A stretch of DNA of 42,517 bases, from assembly GCA_021824625.1 (NCBI GenBank), contig JAKAKE010000230.1, positions 1-42,517 of the forward strand, written 5' to 3'. A program made the position numbers and the translations under genes. This document shows, one piece after another, positions 41,231-42,517 of the stretch. Source of the DNA: Bacteroidota bacterium. Its GTDB lineage: Bacteria > Bacteroidota > Ignavibacteria > Kapaibacteriales > UBA2268. How positions within the stretch are numbered: the stretch's first letter is position 1; every line of letters begins with the position of its first letter. Below the pieces are notes generated by a model. It did no database searches. It was not told the DNA's origin and saw nothing but the letters and a program-made list of their open reading frames with translations.

Positions 41231-41300
41231 ATTGAAAATTTGGAATGTTGAGTGTTGTGTTTTTTGTGTTGTATGTTGAGTTGAAAATTGAAAATTAAAA
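41231..41300. repeat. Array of ten phased 7-bp repeats filling an intergenic gap
   Basis: Ten heptamers (ATTGAAA, ATTTGGA, ATGTTGA, GTGTTGT, GTTTTTT, GTGTTGT, ATGTTGA, GTTGAAA, ATTGAAA, ATTAAAA) run from 4 bp after the 13-haem stop to 2 bp before the next ATG. The gap is thus almost nothing but this degenerate array. Confidence 0.7.
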
Positions 41301-41302
41301 TT

Positions 41303-42070
41303 ATGGGTTTTGATATGGGACATAAAGACAGACGTAAATTTATAAAGTTAGGACTGTACAGCAGTGCCGGTGTTCTTGTCGGTTCTTTTTATGCTTTCAG
41401 TAAAAGAGAAATAAGCCCGGAGTTAAAAAAATATGAGGATTTGCTAAAGTTCGACTGGGGATTTATCGTTGACACGACAAGATGTATCGGCTGTGGTGCC
41501 TGCGTAAGAGCCTGTAAGATTGAAAATGATGTACCGGACACATATTTCAGGACATGGGTAGAAAGATATGAAATCAATAATAAAGAGATAGTCAGGGTTG
41601 ATTCGCCGGAGGGAGCAATAGAAAGTTTCAAATCGAATAATTATTCCGATGACATAGTTAAAGCTTTTTTTGTACCTAAATTATGCAATCACTGCTACAA
41701 TTCTGCATGTACACAAGTTTGTCCGGTTGGCGCTACATTTCATTCGCCTGACGGGGTTGTCCTGATTGACAAAGAGCATTGTGTCGGCTGCGGATATTGT
41801 GTTCAAGCCTGTCCTTATGGCTGCAGGTATATAAACCACGAGAAAGGAACGGCGGATAAATGCACGTTATGCTACCACCGCATAAGCAAAGGTGAAAGTC
41901 CGGCATGTGTGAACGCATGCCCAAGGAATGCGAGAGTATTCGGAAATCTTAAGGACCCGAAAAGTCAAATCCGCAAAATCCTGCATCAAAGAAGATATGG
42001 CTTGCTAAAACCTGATTTGGGAACTAATCCCAAATGTTATTATATTGGACTCGATTTGGAGGTTAAATAA
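41303..42070 (+). CDS. Tat-exported four-cluster 4Fe-4S ferredoxin (NrfC/HybA-like)
   Basis: From ATG 41303 the protein is 255 residues. It opens with a twin-arginine signal ('DRRKFIKLG' plus a hydrophobic stretch), so it should be exported folded to the periplasmic face. Sixteen cysteines form four cluster motifs: 'CIGCGACVRAC', 'CNHCYNSACTQVC', 'CVGCGYCVQAC' and 'CTLCYHRISKGESPACVNAC'. This is the NrfC/PsrB/HybA electron-relay layout, which passes electrons between an NrfD-type quinone protein and a catalytic or haem subunit. The TTG at 41288 lies inside the heptamer array, so ATG 41303 (or 41315) is preferred. Its stop overlaps the start of the NrfD gene by one base. Confidence 0.92.
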   Translation: MGFDMGHKDRRKFIKLGLYSSAGVLVGSFYAFSKREISPELKKYEDLLKFDWGFIVDTTRCIGCGACVRACKIENDVPDTYFRTWVERYEINNKEIVRVDSPEGAIESFKSNNYSDDIVKAFFVPKLCNHCYNSACTQVCPVGATFHSPDGVVLIDKEHCVGCGYCVQACPYGCRYINHEKGTADKCTLCYHRISKGESPACVNACPRNARVFGNLKDPKSQIRKILHQRRYGLLKPDLGTNPKCYYIGLDLEVK

Positions 42071-42517
42071 TGGATCCTTCACATGGTTTTTTATTTCCGA
42101 ACGAACTTCATATAACATGGACTGTAATGATTGTCCTTTATCCCTACATTACAGGGATGGTGGCGGGTGCTTTTATTGTTTCATCTTTTTATCATGTTTT
42201 TGGCATGGAAAAACTAAAACCTATTGCCAGGTTTGCTCTTGTTTCATCATTTGCTTTTTTACTATTTGCAACCTTACCTTTATTAAATCATCTTGGAAGG
42301 CCTGAGCGTGCAATCAATATTCTGCTTACTCCAAATTTCAATTCTGCAATGAGTGGGTTTGGATTTATATATATGTTTTACATGATTATTGTTTTCCTTG
42401 AAATTTGGTTCAGTTACAGGGTGGAATTAATTGAAAGATATTATAAGTCTAAGGGAATAGTAAAATTTATTTATAATATAATTATATTAGGGAATACCAA
42501 TGATAATGAAAATACAA
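42070..42517 (+). CDS. nrfD: NrfD/PsrC-family membrane quinone oxidoreductase subunit (3' end outside window)
   Basis: ATG 42070 shares a base with the FeS gene stop (TAATG). The 149 residues present are open to the window edge. They begin 'MDPSHGFLFPNELHITW' and contain three or more hydrophobic helices; 'LFATLPLLNHLGRPERA' followed by 'FNSAMSGFGF' is the NrfD/PsrC signature around the quinone-binding end (helix with Gly-Arg-Pro-Glu). The family has 8-10 helices and oxidises or reduces menaquinone at the periplasmic side, passing electrons to the NrfC-like protein. Gene order 13-haem, FeS, NrfD resembles Geobacter Cbc4 (CbcS-CbcT-CbcU). The rest of the operon is not visible. Confidence 0.88.
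   Translation, partial: MDPSHGFLFPNELHITWTVMIVLYPYITGMVAGAFIVSSFYHVFGMEKLKPIARFALVSSFAFLLFATLPLLNHLGRPERAINILLTPNFNSAMSGFGFIYMFYMIIVFLEIWFSYRVELIERYYKSKGIVKFIYNIIILGNTNDNENT

Noticed and set aside
41288-41302. TTG start for the FeS protein
   Set aside because: It is inside the heptamer array; ATG 41303 is 15 bp downstream and leaves the Tat signal intact.

Overview
This window most likely comes from the chromosome of a Bacteroidota/Ignavibacteriota-type bacterium (FCB group; Ignavibacteria or Kapabacteria would fit). The evidence is a secreted protein with a type IX secretion (T9SS) C-terminal sorting domain, promoter-like sites of the Bacteroidota form (TTTG/ATTG, 19-20 bp, then TAnnTTTG) at three places, a fused alpha-beta E1 dehydrogenase, and dispersed intergenic repeats. 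No species can be named from the sequence alone. The left and right edge genes are both cut by the window.

Layout. 1-9.7 kb holds housekeeping and accessory genes: a large IgGFc-binding-like T9SS protein, a small HicB/HicA pair, fused 2-oxoacid dehydrogenase E1, holB, ricT, yraN and purF. 9.8-10.6 kb holds tRNA-Phe(GAA) with its own promoter and terminator, then a remnant of a serine recombinase. 10.6-17.9 kb is a compact, unusually AT-rich arginine operon: argR-argC-argF'(N-acetylornithine carbamoyltransferase)-argG-argE-argB/A fusion-argH. It implies the linear acetylcitrulline route. Convergent carB-carA (17.9-22.2 kb) supply carbamoyl phosphate.

22.7-34.6 kb is an electron-transfer locus: two NHL beta-propellers (one a lipoprotein), a 12-haem cytochrome, a tetrahaem cytochrome with its own strong ribosome site and terminator, a pentahaem lipoprotein, an outer-membrane beta-barrel, a multihaem cytochrome fused to an OmpA peptidoglycan-binding domain, and a CcmF-type haem lyase. 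After a DUF6471 gene, a DEAD-box helicase and monomeric isocitrate dehydrogenase, the locus resumes at 40.0 kb with a membrane-anchored 13-haem cytochrome, a Tat-exported four-cluster ferredoxin and an NrfD-type membrane quinone module running off the right edge.

Read together, the haem genes form a plausible route from the menaquinone pool (NrfD/FeS/13-haem) through a peptidoglycan-tethered periplasmic wire (OmpA-cytochrome) to an outer-membrane barrel with surface lipoprotein cytochromes: a candidate extracellular electron-transfer conduit with about 45 haem sites in five proteins. The OmpA-multihaem fusion is the most distinctive part. A second notable pattern is a family of exactly phased 7-bp tandem repeats that begin at, or within a few bases of, stop codons of several genes, alongside a separate family of 70-120 bp TGTCAT...ATGACA inverted-repeat elements.
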